Assembly: GCA_033239125.1 (NCBI GenBank)
Contig: BSWB01000002.1
Coordinates: 154,242,409 to 154,306,408 of the forward strand
Direction of reading: 5' to 3'
DNA from: Fagopyrum homotropicum
Lineage: Eukaryota > Streptophyta > Magnoliopsida > Caryophyllales > Polygonaceae
Length of the DNA: 64,000 bases
Position numbers and translations under genes: made by a program. Shown piece by piece: positions 24,637-35,923 of this stretch (positions are counted from its first letter, which is position 1; each line of letters starts with the position of its first letter). Under the pieces are notes generated by a model. The model ran no database searches. It was not told where the DNA came from and was given only the letters and a program-made list of their open reading frames with translations.

Positions 24637-25121
24637 ACTAGAGGTTTATCTCTTACTTACAAGTTTAAGTCAAACACATAGATGAGTGCACGTATTTGTA
24701 AGGTTTAAGTCAAACATATAAATTCAACGGATTTTATCCTAAAATCAGTCGGTAATAAGAGGAGCCTACCAACTTTATATACAAGGTTCGGAATGTGTCC
24801 ATTTTAAACGTATGAACTTATTATCTTCAACACGCCCCCGTAAGTACAACTAGGGTACATATCTACTTGAAAGTTGCCTACAAGTTAGGATTGCGAGCCT
24901 AATAGAGGGTAGCTGCTCTGATACCATGTCAAAGTCCGATACGTACGGTTTGTAGAGCGGAGATTGTGTGCATACATGCATTTTGGACCCAAACCCAACA
25001 CATAGCCCAATAAAATCTCATGCTAAAACCAATTGAAAATAAGATGAATAGTCTACCGGCCTTATATAGTAGACTCGGATGCATGTCCCACTTTAGATGC
25101 GAGAGATTATTATCTTCAACA
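24637..25121 (-). mobile_element. TRIM-like short LTR retrotransposon
   Basis: Read on the minus strand, the 5' LTR is 25121-24927 (195 bp, TGTTGAAGATAATAATC to GACTTTGACA, with a CTATATAAGG box). It is followed at once by TGGTATCAGAGC (24926-24915), the classic initiator-Met tRNA primer-binding site. The interior is only about 94 bases and ends in a short purine-rich tract ACGGGGGCG (24841-24833). A second LTR begins TGTTGAAGATAATAAG at 24832 and also has a TATATAA box; its far end is diverged, and 24637 is an estimate from LTR length. The sizes fit terminal-repeat retrotransposons in miniature. No coding capacity. Confidence 0.75.
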
Positions 25122-25397
25122 CCCTAGTATGCAATTGGTACCGATTATGTTCTATGAATCAAAATTTTCTTCTTGAAAACACATCACATGTATGGCACTA
25201 GAAGCAAAGTTGAAGTTTGCAAGGCTTCATGGATGGCCCTTGCAAGAAACCTTTTGATGATCAAGAAAAACTTGGAAGATGGATAAGAGCATGCTACATG
25301 ATACATTGATACACTACTAGATCATTCATTCCATGAAAGCTGATATTGTTGAGAATTTTACATATATATGTGAAGCCCACCAAAGAGTTGTGAGATG
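25122..25397. other. Short spacer before Harbinger element
   Basis: About 275 bases, no feature seen. The last part ends in TTA, the left target duplication of the following element. Confidence 0.4.
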
Positions 25398-26016
25398 TTA
25401 GGGCTCGTTTGGTATGACTTCAGGAATGGGGTTGAAATCAGGAATGAGAATGAAATAAAGAATTGGAATAAATCATTCCCGAAACCTAATGTTTGGTATG
25501 TTGTTGGAATGAATGATTCCTGAAACCTGTTGTTTGGTTTTTCTAAAATATGGAATGGAGAATTATATCTTCTTTTGATTATAAAAGTGTATTTTCATAA
25601 TATTTACATAGTTTTTCTAAAAAAACATATATAACTTCTCGACTAGTAGGTATATATATAAAGTGAAGACCCAAGTTGCTATATTTTTCTAGCAAAAATT
25701 CGTGAAAATCAACCATCAAAAGTTTAAACCAATCATTAACCTAAATTTATAATTATATATAGTTTCATAGAGTTTTGCAAGTGACTCCCAACATCACAAC
25801 TTACTTTTCCCCTAAAAATAAATGCAACAACGCATACCATAATGTTTTGCATGTAATAATATCAAAGAAATGTTGCAACCATCATAAAAAGTAGCGCTCG
25901 TGGAAACCTCTACTCAGAACCTCTTGATCGAGTGTGAAGAAGCTTTGAGACATAACGAGTCCTCCAATCATCATTTGGACAACTATAAAATATATCCAAC
26001 TCATTTGGATTGTTGC

Positions 26017-26888
26017 CTAGAATACAACATCAATGGCATCATCCTGGGAGATACCAGATAGCATGGAAATCTCAGACAGGAATAGTTTCTTTTGTGTCGT
26101 TACTTCAATCACACGATTTTGAGCAGCTTGCTCACGCTCCTCTACGGCAACCATCGAACTTGCAATATTTTTGAGATGCCCATTCATGTCATCAAATGAA
26201 CTTACCCATATATCCATCGAGTTACTCTTGCTTGAGCTTCCTCTTCACGTCCTTGGCCTCTTCAAAGGTGGTCCGGTAGATAAATCATCCACATTCTCCA
26301 AATCTTCAATATCATTTTCAAGATTTACAAAATTGCTCTCTAGGTTTTCAATAGCATCATCAAATCCCTCTACCTCTTCTCCATTAGCCCGATCTACACC
26401 AAAATACCATCAAGTTGTTTCATATAGGGAAATTCGGTCCTCCATAAACAACTAGCCTTCGGATGTGCCTAAAAATGATAACCATATGAATTATATTAGA
26501 AGATGTGATCAACCTCAATTAAAAAAAAAATACTAGATAAAGAGTTACAGGCTAATACCTGGACAAATTCATCATATGCTTGTCTCTCGCATTCAATGGT
26601 ATTTTTTTCATCATTCCACTTGAATCCAGATAGGCGTAGCATATCAGTAATAATAGCATATTTTTCCTTCAACCACTTGATTTTGGAGTCAATGTGAGGA
26701 GTAGCCTTAATGCCTGTTGTAGAAAACCTATCATACATCATCCGTTCTAAAGCAGATGTAAATCCATTCTTAAAGCCTCCTTCACCCTTCCAATGAGGGT
26801 CATCTTTAAGGTCCATCATGAAATCCAACAAGACAAGTATCTCTTCTCTGCTCCAAAATCTCTTGTTCTTGCCTCGACCTGATACAAC
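26017..26888 (-). pseudogene. Harbinger Myb/SANT-like protein gene (ORF1)
   Basis: In autonomous Harbingers this protein binds the terminal repeats and helps bring the transposase to DNA and the nucleus. Exon 1 (up to about 26888 down to 26559) contains RFWSREEILVLLDFM, then KIKWLKEKYAIITDMLRLSG and FKWNDE, the Myb/SANT-like fold with its conserved tryptophans. It ends in FVQ at a GT donor. Exon 2 (from 26468, after TTTTTAG) starts AHPKA, the usual continuation after this domain. An acidic segment (DAIENLESNFVNLEND) and a Gln/Glu-rich C-terminus ending near 26017 follow. A frameshift near 26402 and further breaks in the acidic linker separate the parts. The start codon is unclear: a TAA lies just upstream of 26888. 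Confidence 0.8.
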
Positions 26889-27745
26889 TTAACTTGATTA
26901 CTCCATGCTAATAATAAAAATACAATTTCATATCGTATATAGTCAACCACAACAACTTAACCAGAAAGTAAACAACTTCAAGTACTTAAATCATTAAAAA
27001 GAAATTTCAAATACAAAAATTCAGCAACTAGAATAGCTGAAAAACAACACAGAAATTCCAAGTTCCAAAACATTCAGGAAAAAGAAACACCATCAAAGTC
27101 ATATAGCTAAAAGCATAATATCAAATTAAAGTTTATTTAGATCTCCAATTATTAAATGATGTTTGTGCTAAGGAGTCACGGAATGAGGCCCACGTATTTG
27201 ATGCTACAACTTGAGTGATATATTCACGATTATCCCTAGCTTCCTCGTTATCTCCCACTTCTTGCTCTTCAATACCCTCTTCTACATTCTCCTCTTCCTC
27301 AGTTGGCATATGTTTACGAATGAGGTTATGCAATAAAGCACAAGCATGAACAACTCGACCTTGAGTTCGTATGGGAAAAAAGGAGGGACTACGAAGAATT
27401 GTCCATCTTCCTCTTTAAGAGACCAAAACATCTTTCAATTACATTTCTAGCTTTAGAATGTTTCATGTTGAAGTATTGCTCCGCACTCTCGGGTTGTCGA
27501 TCTCCCAACTCCTTCAAATGGTACGGGTGACCTCTATAAGGAGTTAAAAACCCCTCACAATTAGTATAGCCAGCATAAGCCAAGTAGTAATAGCCTTGAC
27601 ATAAGAAAAAAGAAAGAGTAAGACTCCGTCCTAGATTTTTTTTACGTTTATAACTTTTATTTTTTTTGAAAATGGTTGTTATATTATCAGGAAAGAATAT
27701 ACAAGTGGTTCATACTTAGAACAAGCGGGAATGCGAATAAGGAAA

Positions 27746-30700
27746 TTACAAGAGATGAATGCCTAGAATCTTGGCCCTGGAGATTGAGTTTTGGGATCGA
27801 TCTTGCCATTTGGCAGCAATGAAGTTCTTTGTGTTGGAGATGATAGTGAGAGCACATTGAGAGGGGTGGGTGAACTTCTGATTAAAGACGAGCTCGTTTC
27901 TGGCCTTCTAGACGTAGTAGATGAAACTGGTGAGAGTGGCAATGAGGGTATGCGAGATGAGATCATTCTTGCGGGGTTTGAGAGAGCTGAACCAGTTCCA
28001 GAAGTTGTTCCTTAGGGCGGAGGGGACTGGGATGCGAAGCCATCGGGAGAGGAGTTCCAGAACCATGAAGGAGTAGCTGCAGAGATGGAAAAGGTGGTCT
28101 TCCGTTTCTGAAAAGACCCCACAGAGCTTACAGACATCCGATTGGACAATGTTCCAGGAGAGAAGCTTGTTTAGAGTGGGAAGGCGTTTGTGGCAGGCGA
28201 GCCAGGAGATGAAACTGCACTTCGGGATGTTGAGTCCTTGCCAGATGGATCTATGGGTGAAAGGCGGGTCAGGAGGGGGGGGGCTTCCACAGGAGGTTGA
28301 GGGCCGTAGTGGTGCCGTAGGTTCCATTGGGCCTAGCGGTAATGCTGGAGAAGTTGGTGTTGAGCCCGGCGTCAGAGAATTCATTTCTTATTTTCACAAT
28401 AGAGCTCCAGGTATGACTATGATTGTAGTTTGCTGGGTAGGTCCAGATGGTGTGTCTTTTGAGAATGTTGTGGTGAATCCAGTCGGACTAGAGGTTAGGA
28501 GAGGTGTTGTTGTTGTCGAGCTCGAAGATAAGCTTTGCGATGCAGGCTTTATTCCAGGATAGGATTTCCTTGAACCCGAGACCACCATCATCTTTTGAGG
28601 AGCAGACGGTCTTCCAAGCAATCAGGGCGCGGGGGCTCGAGGTAGTACCCGACCAAAGAAATGAGCGAAGAAGTCCGTTGATTTTGGAAATAACACCGTG
28701 GGGGATCAAGAGAACAGCGCACCAAAAATAGTTGATAGCCATAAGGATTGAAGAGATGATTTGGGCTCTACCAGCGTAGGACAAGTTCCTAGCACTCCAA
28801 GAGTTGATTCTGCATGTGATCTTGTTAATGAGAGGGTTATAATCAGAAGCATTGAGGCGCTTACTACCAATGGGCACACCAAGGTATGTGAAAGGTAGGG
28901 AACCAAGGGGGAGACCAGTGGAGTCGGAGATGAGGTCTCGGTCTTGAGGGAGCAACCCACCAGTGAAAATAGTAGACTTGGCAGAGCTGAGGAAAAGCCC
29001 CGAGTATTTACCGAAGGAGTGCAGTGTGTTGATGAGGATGCCAATGGATGTAAGATCACCCCTGCTGAAGAGCATTAAATCGTCAGCGAAACATAAGTGA
29101 GTGATTCTAGGGGATCTGCATTTCGGATGAAGGTTAAAATCAGGATTAGAGGTATTGATGTGCATCATAGATTATAGAACTTCCATCCCAATAGCGAAAA
29201 GACCAGGAGAGAGTGGACATCCTTGTCTAAGCCCCCTGGAGCCCTTGAAGAAACCATGGAGAGAGCCATCAAGGTTAATGGAATATGTAGGAGAAGTGAT
29301 GCAAGCTCTGATGAGATTGATGAAGTGATTTGGGTACCCCATCCGGCCCAGGCAGTTGAGGATGAATTGGTGGTCGATCGAGTCAAATGCTTTGGCTATG
29401 TCAATTTTTATGGTACATCTTGGAGAGACATGTCTTCTGGAGTAGTTCTTGAGCAGCTCATTGCAGATGAGAATGTTATGTTTAATAGAGCGACCCTTGA
29501 TGAAGGCGCCCTGGTATCTACCAATGATGTATGGAAGAGTAGCGTTGGGACGAGAAGCGAGGATCTTGGAGATTACTTTGAAGGATGTGTTACCACAGGA
29601 GATGGGTCTGAAGTCCGACAGGTCAGTTGGGGAGTCTTTTTTGGCGATCAAGGAAATAGAGGTGTGGTTTACTTGGTTTCGGAGAAGGCCCGTATTGAAG
29701 AATTCGGTGATGGCATTGGTGAAGATGAGGCCGGTGATGTGCCAGTATTTTTTGAAGAAGAATGCGTTGAAGCCGTCAGGTCCGGGAGCTTTGTGATCTC
29801 CAATACTGAAGAGGGAGTTTTTGATGTCTTCAGGAGTGACGCTACATCAAAGTTGAGGGGTGAATTCAGGTGGAAGATTTGGTAGGGGGCAATCGGGGAA
29901 GAGGTTAAGCGGGTTGAGTGGGTTGGTGGGGTTGAGGATATTGGTGAAGTGGTTGACTAGAATAGTGGAGATTTTTGTGGGGTCGTGGGTATAACGGTTT
30001 TCCGGGTTTGTAGGGTCACGTAGGGTTTTGATGGAATTATAAGCCCGTCTGGATAGGATGCTTTTGAAGAAGAAATTTGAGCATTGGTCACCATGCTTAA
30101 CCCAGTTCGCCTTGGAGAGTTATGCGAGAGTGTCACGAAGGAGGGATAGGCTAGAGTTGAGTTGGGTAATAGTGTCTCTCTCAGGCAGGAGGAGGTGAGG
30201 ATCGAAGGGGGAGGATTGGAGGTTGGTTTGCGTGGTGCGGAGAGTAAATTTTAGGGCTTCGATGGTGGTGTGGAGGGTCTCGAGTTTGATGCTTGGGAAT
30301 TTTTTCAGGGAAGGCTTGAGGGTTTTGAGTTTATGAGTGAGGTTAAGCATGTGGTTTCCATTGGTGGTAGTAGATGTGTTCGACCAAGCAAGGGAGACCG
30401 TAGAGGCAAAGCTTTCGTGGTTGACCCAAGCGTTGTTGAAACGAAACTGACGCTTGAGCGGGTTTGGTTTGGCTTCGAGAAAGAGAAGGCCAGGGGAGTG
30501 GTCTGAGGTAAGAGGGTTATCGAAGGAAGCAGAGGAGTTTGGGAAGGCGTTGGTCCAGTGCTGGTTGATGATGATCCGGTCAAGTTTACACCAAATCCGG
30601 TTGGAGAGTTGTTTGTTGTTCCAAGTAAACTTGCATCCAGAGAATGTGTGATCTGAGAGTTGGTGGTTGGAAAAGAGGTCGGCCAGTTCAGTGGTCGGTT

Positions 30701-31202
30701 GGGGAGAGGATGTGGGGCATGCCGAGAGCTTTTCGTCAAGACTTAAGGTGGTATTGAAGTCCCCCATGAGGAGCCAAGGGTTATCCATGTTGAGGTGGTT
30801 GATGGTGGAAAGGCAGTCCCAGAGGGGCTCGCGTTGGTCAGTGTGGTTATGGGCATAGATGAAAGTGCAGTAGAACTGTGAGGTTTGGTTTGAGTTATGA
30901 GGCTGAATTGCGGAGGAGACTTTACAGTGGATAAGTTGGCTAGTGGAGAGGATAGAGGTAAGATGAACATGAGCCGGATTCCACCAAACCCATATGCGGC
31001 AGGTTTGGTCAGGCAGAATGTTAGAGGTGTGGTTCCAACTTGGAAAAAGAGAAGAGAGTTTATCCATTCTCTTTGCAAGGAGCTTTGTTTCAATGATCGC
31101 GATGATATCGAGATTGTGACGGGTAACAATCTCACGATCAGCCTTCTGTTTGTTGGGATGGTTAAGTCCCCTTGTGTTCCAAGCACATAGGTTAAGATTC
31201 AT
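27746..31202 (-). pseudogene. LINE ORF2, APE endonuclease and reverse transcriptase
   Basis: Starts at ATG 31202 (MNLNLCAWNTRG). The endonuclease domain carries IIAIIETK, LLMGDFN and SDHSPG, the catalytic motifs of the exo-endo fold that nicks target DNA. RT motifs follow: HKAPGPDGFN (about 29790), KIDIAKAFDSIDH, GLRQGCPLSP and the catalytic FADD (about 29085), then YLGVPIG. The C-terminal zf-RVT-like segment has W-x-GL-x-IPKCSFISWLACH and ends at TAA 27746. Stops interrupt the frame at 30120, 29847, 29172 and 28488. A nine-G tract at 28275-28283 shifts the frame, and another TAG lies at 27908 where relatives have Trp. It could not make a full protein. Confidence 0.88.
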
Positions 31203-31287
31203 TGGGAGGTTTGAAGGGAGGTAGAGGCATCCTTGGTGCATCTATCGTGTTTGTGGTGGTTAGGGGAAGGGTGGGAGTTTGGGGGAG

Positions 31288-32836
31288 TCACAAGGTTTGA
31301 GGGGGAGGGATTGGGGGGTGGACAGGTGTGTGTTTTGTTCCTGGTCTCGGTTGCAGGCCGGGAAGGGGGTGTTGAGTTTCTGGTCTTGGTTGGAAGGAGG
31401 AGGGAGGTGGGTGTTGGGGTCTGGAGTGGGGTGGGCGTTGGTCTGAGAAGGGGGGGGGGGTGGGGAGGGAGGTGGTTTTCAGGTTTTGGTTTGTTTGTTT
31501 TGGGAGACAATGAGAAGTACCTTGGATTCTCATGGAGTCGTCAGGGGTGGGTAGTATAGGTTCAATGTTTGATGGAGGGGGAGGTGGCTGCCTGAGTCGA
31601 ATAGGTCTAGCTTGTGGGTTGTCGGGTTTAGTTTTGGTAGAACGACAGCGATGACCGAAAAGGAGGCACTTAGAGCAGTGTTCCGGGAGCCATTCATAAG
31701 TGACTTTCTGATTGATCATTTCTCCATTCGAGCCAATGAAGGTAAGCTCCCGAAGCAGGGGTTTTGAGGCGTGGATCTCAACAAGAATTTTGGCGTGGCC
31801 AAGCCTGTCCTGGTTAGTGGAGGTTGAGTCGGTGAGATGAGGTATGCCAAGAGCAAAGTCAATCTTTGCGAGCATTGTGGGGGACCAGAACCGGTAGTCA
31901 AGGTCGTAGAGAGAAGTCCATATTGGTACATAAGCAAGGCTCGAGTAGTCAAGGGCCATTCCGTGGCACCATCGTTTGAGAAGGAGGGATGTAGTTCCAT
32001 TAACAATCCAGGGGCTACCAAGTAGGAATGTGTTGAGATCATCCTCGGAGGAGAAGTGGAAGACAAAAACGCCGGAGTCATTACGTAGAACCTTAAGGGG
32101 GAGTATGTTGTTCCATGCAGCATTGGTGTAGTTGAGGAGGCGCTGGTATGCCAGGGGGCCACCTAGAGGGAATCCAACAAGGGACATGTGCCATTTGGAG
32201 ACAGTATCCGCGATATCATCATTTGAGAAGTGAATGACGGCGTCATTACTGCCTGGAAAATAGGGGAGAGGTACGTGGTTCCAAGTTTTAGCATTAATGA
32301 AAATGCTTTTGAAAGAGGCTTTTGGGCTTTCGGGGTTTTGTGGGCAGTGAATGTCGGGGTTAGATGAAGGGTCAACTGAAGAGGGGGTATTGGGAACGTC
32401 TTCGACTGGGGGGGGGGGGGGACAGTAGCATGCATGGAGTTGGAAGGTTGCGTAATTATGCATTTGGTTGGCAGAGTTGGATGGTTAGGCAAGGCAGTAA
32501 CAGGAGGGAGGTGGTCTGGGGTGGGATCGAGGGTTTTCAGAGGGGGGGGGTATCTGGGTGAGTAGGCGCAGGAAGGGGACTATCGGGAGAGACAATAGTG
32601 GAATCCTGCGCTTTGGGAGAGCAAGGGAGTGGAGGAAAGGAGGTCACTGAAGAGATCTCCAGGCCTTTGGCCGTCATGGATTTGGTAAGTCTGCAGTTAT
32701 TGGATCGAATGATGTCTTCCGGGATGGACTCAAAGGGGCTTGGTGGGTTAGAGGCAGGAACCTGGTTTTTTGGTTGAGAGAGGTGAATCTCTGAGAGCTT
32801 CACCGAGGCCTTCTTTGAGCGTTTGGTACCACCCAT
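31288..32836 (-). pseudogene. LINE ORF1, DUF4283 and zinc-knuckle protein
   Basis: The RNA-binding, gag-like protein of plant L1 elements. A Lys/Ser-rich N-terminus starts at ATG 32836 (MGGTKRSKK) and a Pro-rich linker follows. The DUF4283 region has VGFPLGGPLAYQRLLNYTNAAW and SPWIVNG, and a shortened zinc knuckle CSKCLLFGHRC lies about 270 residues into the last frame. A Pro/Thr-rich tail ends at 31288. The protein lies in three frames that change at two homopolymers: nine G at 32542-32550 and fourteen G at 32408-32421 (+ strand). If those tracts are miscounted in the assembly the ORF may be intact. Confidence 0.85.
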
Positions 32837-33978
32837 CAGGGAGATAGGGTGGTTTGGGAGGAGGGAAGGGGGAGAAGGGGGAAGGGATGGGGTGGCCGGA
32901 GGCCACGCCGGGGTCAGGAGGGCTGGGCAATGGCCGGGGTCAGGGGAATGAGAAGAGAGCGTTTTTTGGGGGAGTTGGTATCTAGCGTATTCGTGAAGAA
33001 GTTGTTCTCTTCTTCCTTTTGTTCTTTCTTTTTCCGTTTATAACTTTTAGTTCCTAATAATATTTACCTTTAGGCACTTTCAAACCTCTAGGTCTTGAAA
33101 GAGCATCGCGAAGGACATGACCATCATGAGCTGAACCTTTCCACCCGGGAAATATATATATGAATTCCATCTTAGGTGTACATACACCTAATACATTCAT
33201 AGCAAGATCACCTTTTCTAGTTCGGTATCTTGGTCTAGCAGCGTTCGATACATGAACACTAATGTATGTACCATCTAACGCTCCTAGACAATTCTACAAA
33301 TGCGAGATTAATTGTGAGAATTAAGAGAAGGTTAATATAATAATTTTTATTAATTTGATAAAAAAAACTGATTGTGATACCTTGAAAGTTTTCCATCTAC
33401 CATCTTCACAATCTTCAGGTATCGGTGTAGGCTTTATAAGAAAGTGTCGATGTAGTTTTAGAACCGCAAGAAGACAAATGTTGAATTGTCGGCTTACACT
33501 CCCCCCACTTCTTAGAAAGTAGTTGCCTATTGACCTATTTTTCTTGTGATGAGCCAAAGTAAACAAAAACATGGCAACAATTTCTTCCAATTCCATGTTT
33601 TTGGTTTTACGCAATCCTCCAATATCTCGAGTCATCTCACAAAGTACATCAAAGGTGTGTCTATTGACACGAAGCTCATTCTTACATGTAACATCACTTT
33701 CTCTAATTAATTCTATTCAAATTTTGTAACCTATGACTCATCTTATTCTTTTTTTTTCATACGAAATCTCTCGAATTTGATTATTACGATCATGCAACAT
33801 CGTAGTTGTCATGACAATAAATCTCACAAAGATGATAATAACTAGTTGAATATGCTTTCGTCTATTCTTCCTCCTCTCGAAATCGTGCTCAAACAAATCC
33901 ATATCTACATTTTGTATTTCATAACCAATTACAAGTTAATAATTGTCTAGTACAATTGAAAGTAAACAATTACAAATA

Positions 33979-34350
33979 CACATTATATTACACATATAAA
34001 ATTATTAGCAAGTCCATTACAGTGGCTTATTTAAAAATAAAAAATTACAGGAAGCATATAATCATTAGCAAAATTATAAACATAGATTAATAAAAAGTAC
34101 AAAATGGATTTCAATTAGAGAGTGTTGAATTGACGCGTAGGATTTCCATATTTCATAGAATCAGGAAGCATAGAATCAGTAGCGTAGAATCATTAGCAAA
34201 TACACATTATATTGTTTAATCTATTCCAAATTCACATTATATTACACATATAAAATTATTAGCAAGTCCATTAGAGTGGCTTATTTGAAAATAAAAATTT
34301 ACAAGAAGCATAGAATCATTAGCCAAATTGTAAACAAAGATTAATAGATG
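33979..34350. repeat. Direct duplication inside Harbinger end
   Basis: About 115 bases starting CACATTATATTACACATATA at 33979 recur at 34233 with high identity (AAAATTATTAGCAAGTCCATTA follows in both). It lies between the transposase start and the right terminal repeat, in the subterminal zone. Confidence 0.8.
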
Positions 34351-34744
34351 AAGTGATTCATGTATCGAAGAGTTGACCGAAGTCAACTTTAGGCTTGCAG
34401 GAGTGGAATGAAGATGAAGTGATTCAAGGAATGGGGGAAGAGAATTACCTTGGTGCTAGTATGGTGGTTGGACAACATGTGTGAAACGTGGAGGCCGCGG
34501 CAACCGGCAACGATACAAGCGTAGATGAAGTTAGGGGAGACGTAATATAATAAAAAAAAAAAACCTTGGAATGAGTTATACCCTCCTTTTTTGAGGGAAT
34601 CATGGGCCTTCTTAGAATTGAAATGGGCTATTCCAGGGAATCATTTTAATTCCAATTCCATACCTTACCAAACATGAGGTATGAGTATAGCCCATTCCAA
34701 AACCGATTCCTGATTCCCTTGGAATCGTACCAAACGAGCCCTTA

Positions 34745-34865
34745 GTTCTTTACAACAAGGAAATGTCAGTGTCATACTTGTGTGTTGCTTGATGTTGAAA
34801 CTAGTAAATTATGTTTTATAATTTGATGGGTCTAAAATGTGAAGAGGATGCACGTAAATTGAACA

Positions 34866-34903
<38 letters not shown>

Positions 34904-35500
34904 ATAATGGAAAGCGGTTATGGTGGACTACCTTCTAGAGGTAGTCCATCCTAAAGCATCCTTACGAAAATATTGTTGATGTGGACAATACTCTACCCAT
35001 CTTAACATAAACTACATTTTCTTTACTTACATGTTGACATCTAGGGGGCCTTATCATAAACCTAATATATGAGGTGCAAAATACTTATTAACTTTTGTTG
35101 ATGATTGTACTCGTTGTACCTGAACCTTTCTCGTGAGAAGTTGACATCCGTCAACCGAAATATTTTGTTACATAATTAACGGTCGATTAGTGTAGCATAG
35201 GATACAATTTATTATATTTTCAAGCTGATTTTGTATCATTATTCATCATAGTCGATCCCTATGCTTCAAAGTTTATATATAGTGATGTCACTTTATGATG
35301 ATTCATCGCCTATAGATCATTCTAGAGGAAAGGTGTCATATTTTGAATATTGGTTTCTGTGTGCATTAATACCCAATGCAAAATTGTATTTATGAGAAGG
35401 GGGAAATGGATTTCATTCATGGGTACGTTGTTGCAGAAACTAATCAATTTATTTATTTATAATATCATCTTCATTTTTCATATTGAATGTTAGTTGAGAT
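34745..35500 (-). mobile_element. Probable 3' end of a retroposed element (poly-T)
   Basis: T34 at 34869-34902 reads as a poly-A tail on the minus strand. The sequence that would precede it includes a hairpin GGACTACC / GGTAGTCC at about 34926-34948. A 5'-truncated LINE or SINE fragment is likely, but the start and any target duplication are not visible and no protein domain is recognised. The rest of 35000-35500 is unassigned spacer. Confidence 0.4.
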
Positions 35501-35503
35501 TTA

Positions 35504-35874
35504 GGGGGGTGTATTCAATCGAGACTTTTAAAAATTTTGACGGATTCTTAATAATCATAGGATTTGCAAATTCTGTGGGAAATTTTAATTCTATATAGAG
35601 TCAATACAGATTCTGTGGAAATCTTATGTGTTGGGGGAAGATTTCTACGGATTTTAGGTAGTTATAAAAGTAATGAAGAATCCTACAAAATCAATGAAAT
35701 AATAGATTCTTTTAAAATCCACAAACTTTTAAATATCATAGGAATTTTATGGAAAATTTTAAATCCTAATTGAATATCTACAGATTTATATGGACTTTTA
35801 AAAATCTATATTCAATACCCATAGACTTTTAAACTCCAAAAAATTCCTACAGATTCTTAATTGAATACACCCCC
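35504..35874. mobile_element. Tourist-like MITE upstream of MLP gene
   Basis: Left end GGGGGGTGTATTCAAT and right end ATTGAATACACCCCC form terminal inverted repeats of about 15 bp, flanked by TTA on both sides (35501-35503, 35875-35877). It is 371 bp with an AT-rich interior holding several copies of an AGATT(C/T)NNNNGAAAT-like phrase and no ORF. TTA duplication places it in the PIF/Harbinger-derived group, but its ends differ from the large element at 25401. Confidence 0.85.
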
Positions 35875-35923
35875 TTAAACTTTCATAAAAAGAACTTGAA
35901 AGTATTATAATAGTTTATTTTAT

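Larger units (their letters stand above)
27660..33034 (-). mobile_element. Full-length L1-type LINE, nested
   Basis: Flanked by a perfect 15-bp target duplication CGTTTATAACTTTTA (27645-27659 and 33035-33049). On the minus strand it starts next to 33034 and ends in a short A tail (T8 at 27660-27667 on +). It has a 5' leader of about 200 bases, ORF1 (DUF4283 plus zinc knuckle) and ORF2 (endonuclease, reverse transcriptase, zf-RVT-like tail), so it appears full length rather than 5'-truncated. A perfect duplication with few substitutions implies a younger insertion than its decayed host element. ORF2 has four in-frame stops and several frame breaks at long G tracts. Confidence 0.93.
27133..33902 (-). 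pseudogene. PIF/Harbinger DDE transposase gene, split by LINE
   Basis: Three exons. Exon 1 is 33902-33381 (ATG at 33902), with the HTH-bearing segment NELRVNRHTFDVLCEM, then VAMFLFTLAHHKKNRSIG, ending DGRWKTFK. Exon 2 is 33293-33068, starting NCLGALDGT (first catalytic Asp) with SAHDGHVL (second Asp). Exon 3 is from 27594 to 27133, starting YYYLAYAGYTN with ARNVIERCFG (catalytic Glu). All three DDE residues remain. Introns are GT-AG; the second would be about 83 bp without the LINE it now carries (27660-33034). Breaks are an A-run frameshift near 33748 and another near 33710 in the N-terminus, and a one-base frameshift near 27412 after GLLKR. Downstream HNLIRKHMP and the final W-x-x-FRD-type segment are present. 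No longer translatable as one protein. Confidence 0.88.
25401..34741 (-). mobile_element. PIF/Harbinger transposon carrying a nested LINE
   Basis: Terminal inverted repeats are GGGCTCGTTTGGTATGACTT on the left (25401-25420) and, read on the minus strand, GGGCTCGTTTGGTACGATTC on the right; 18 of the first 20 bases agree. TTA flanks both ends (25398-25400, 34742-34744), the usual PIF/Harbinger target duplication. Two genes, both on the minus strand, are a Myb/SANT-like protein and a DDE transposase, as in autonomous Harbingers. Total length is 9,341 bp, of which 5,375 bp plus a 15-bp duplication is a later LINE insertion, so the original element was about 3.95 kb. Frameshifts in both genes make it inactive now. 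Confidence 0.92.
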
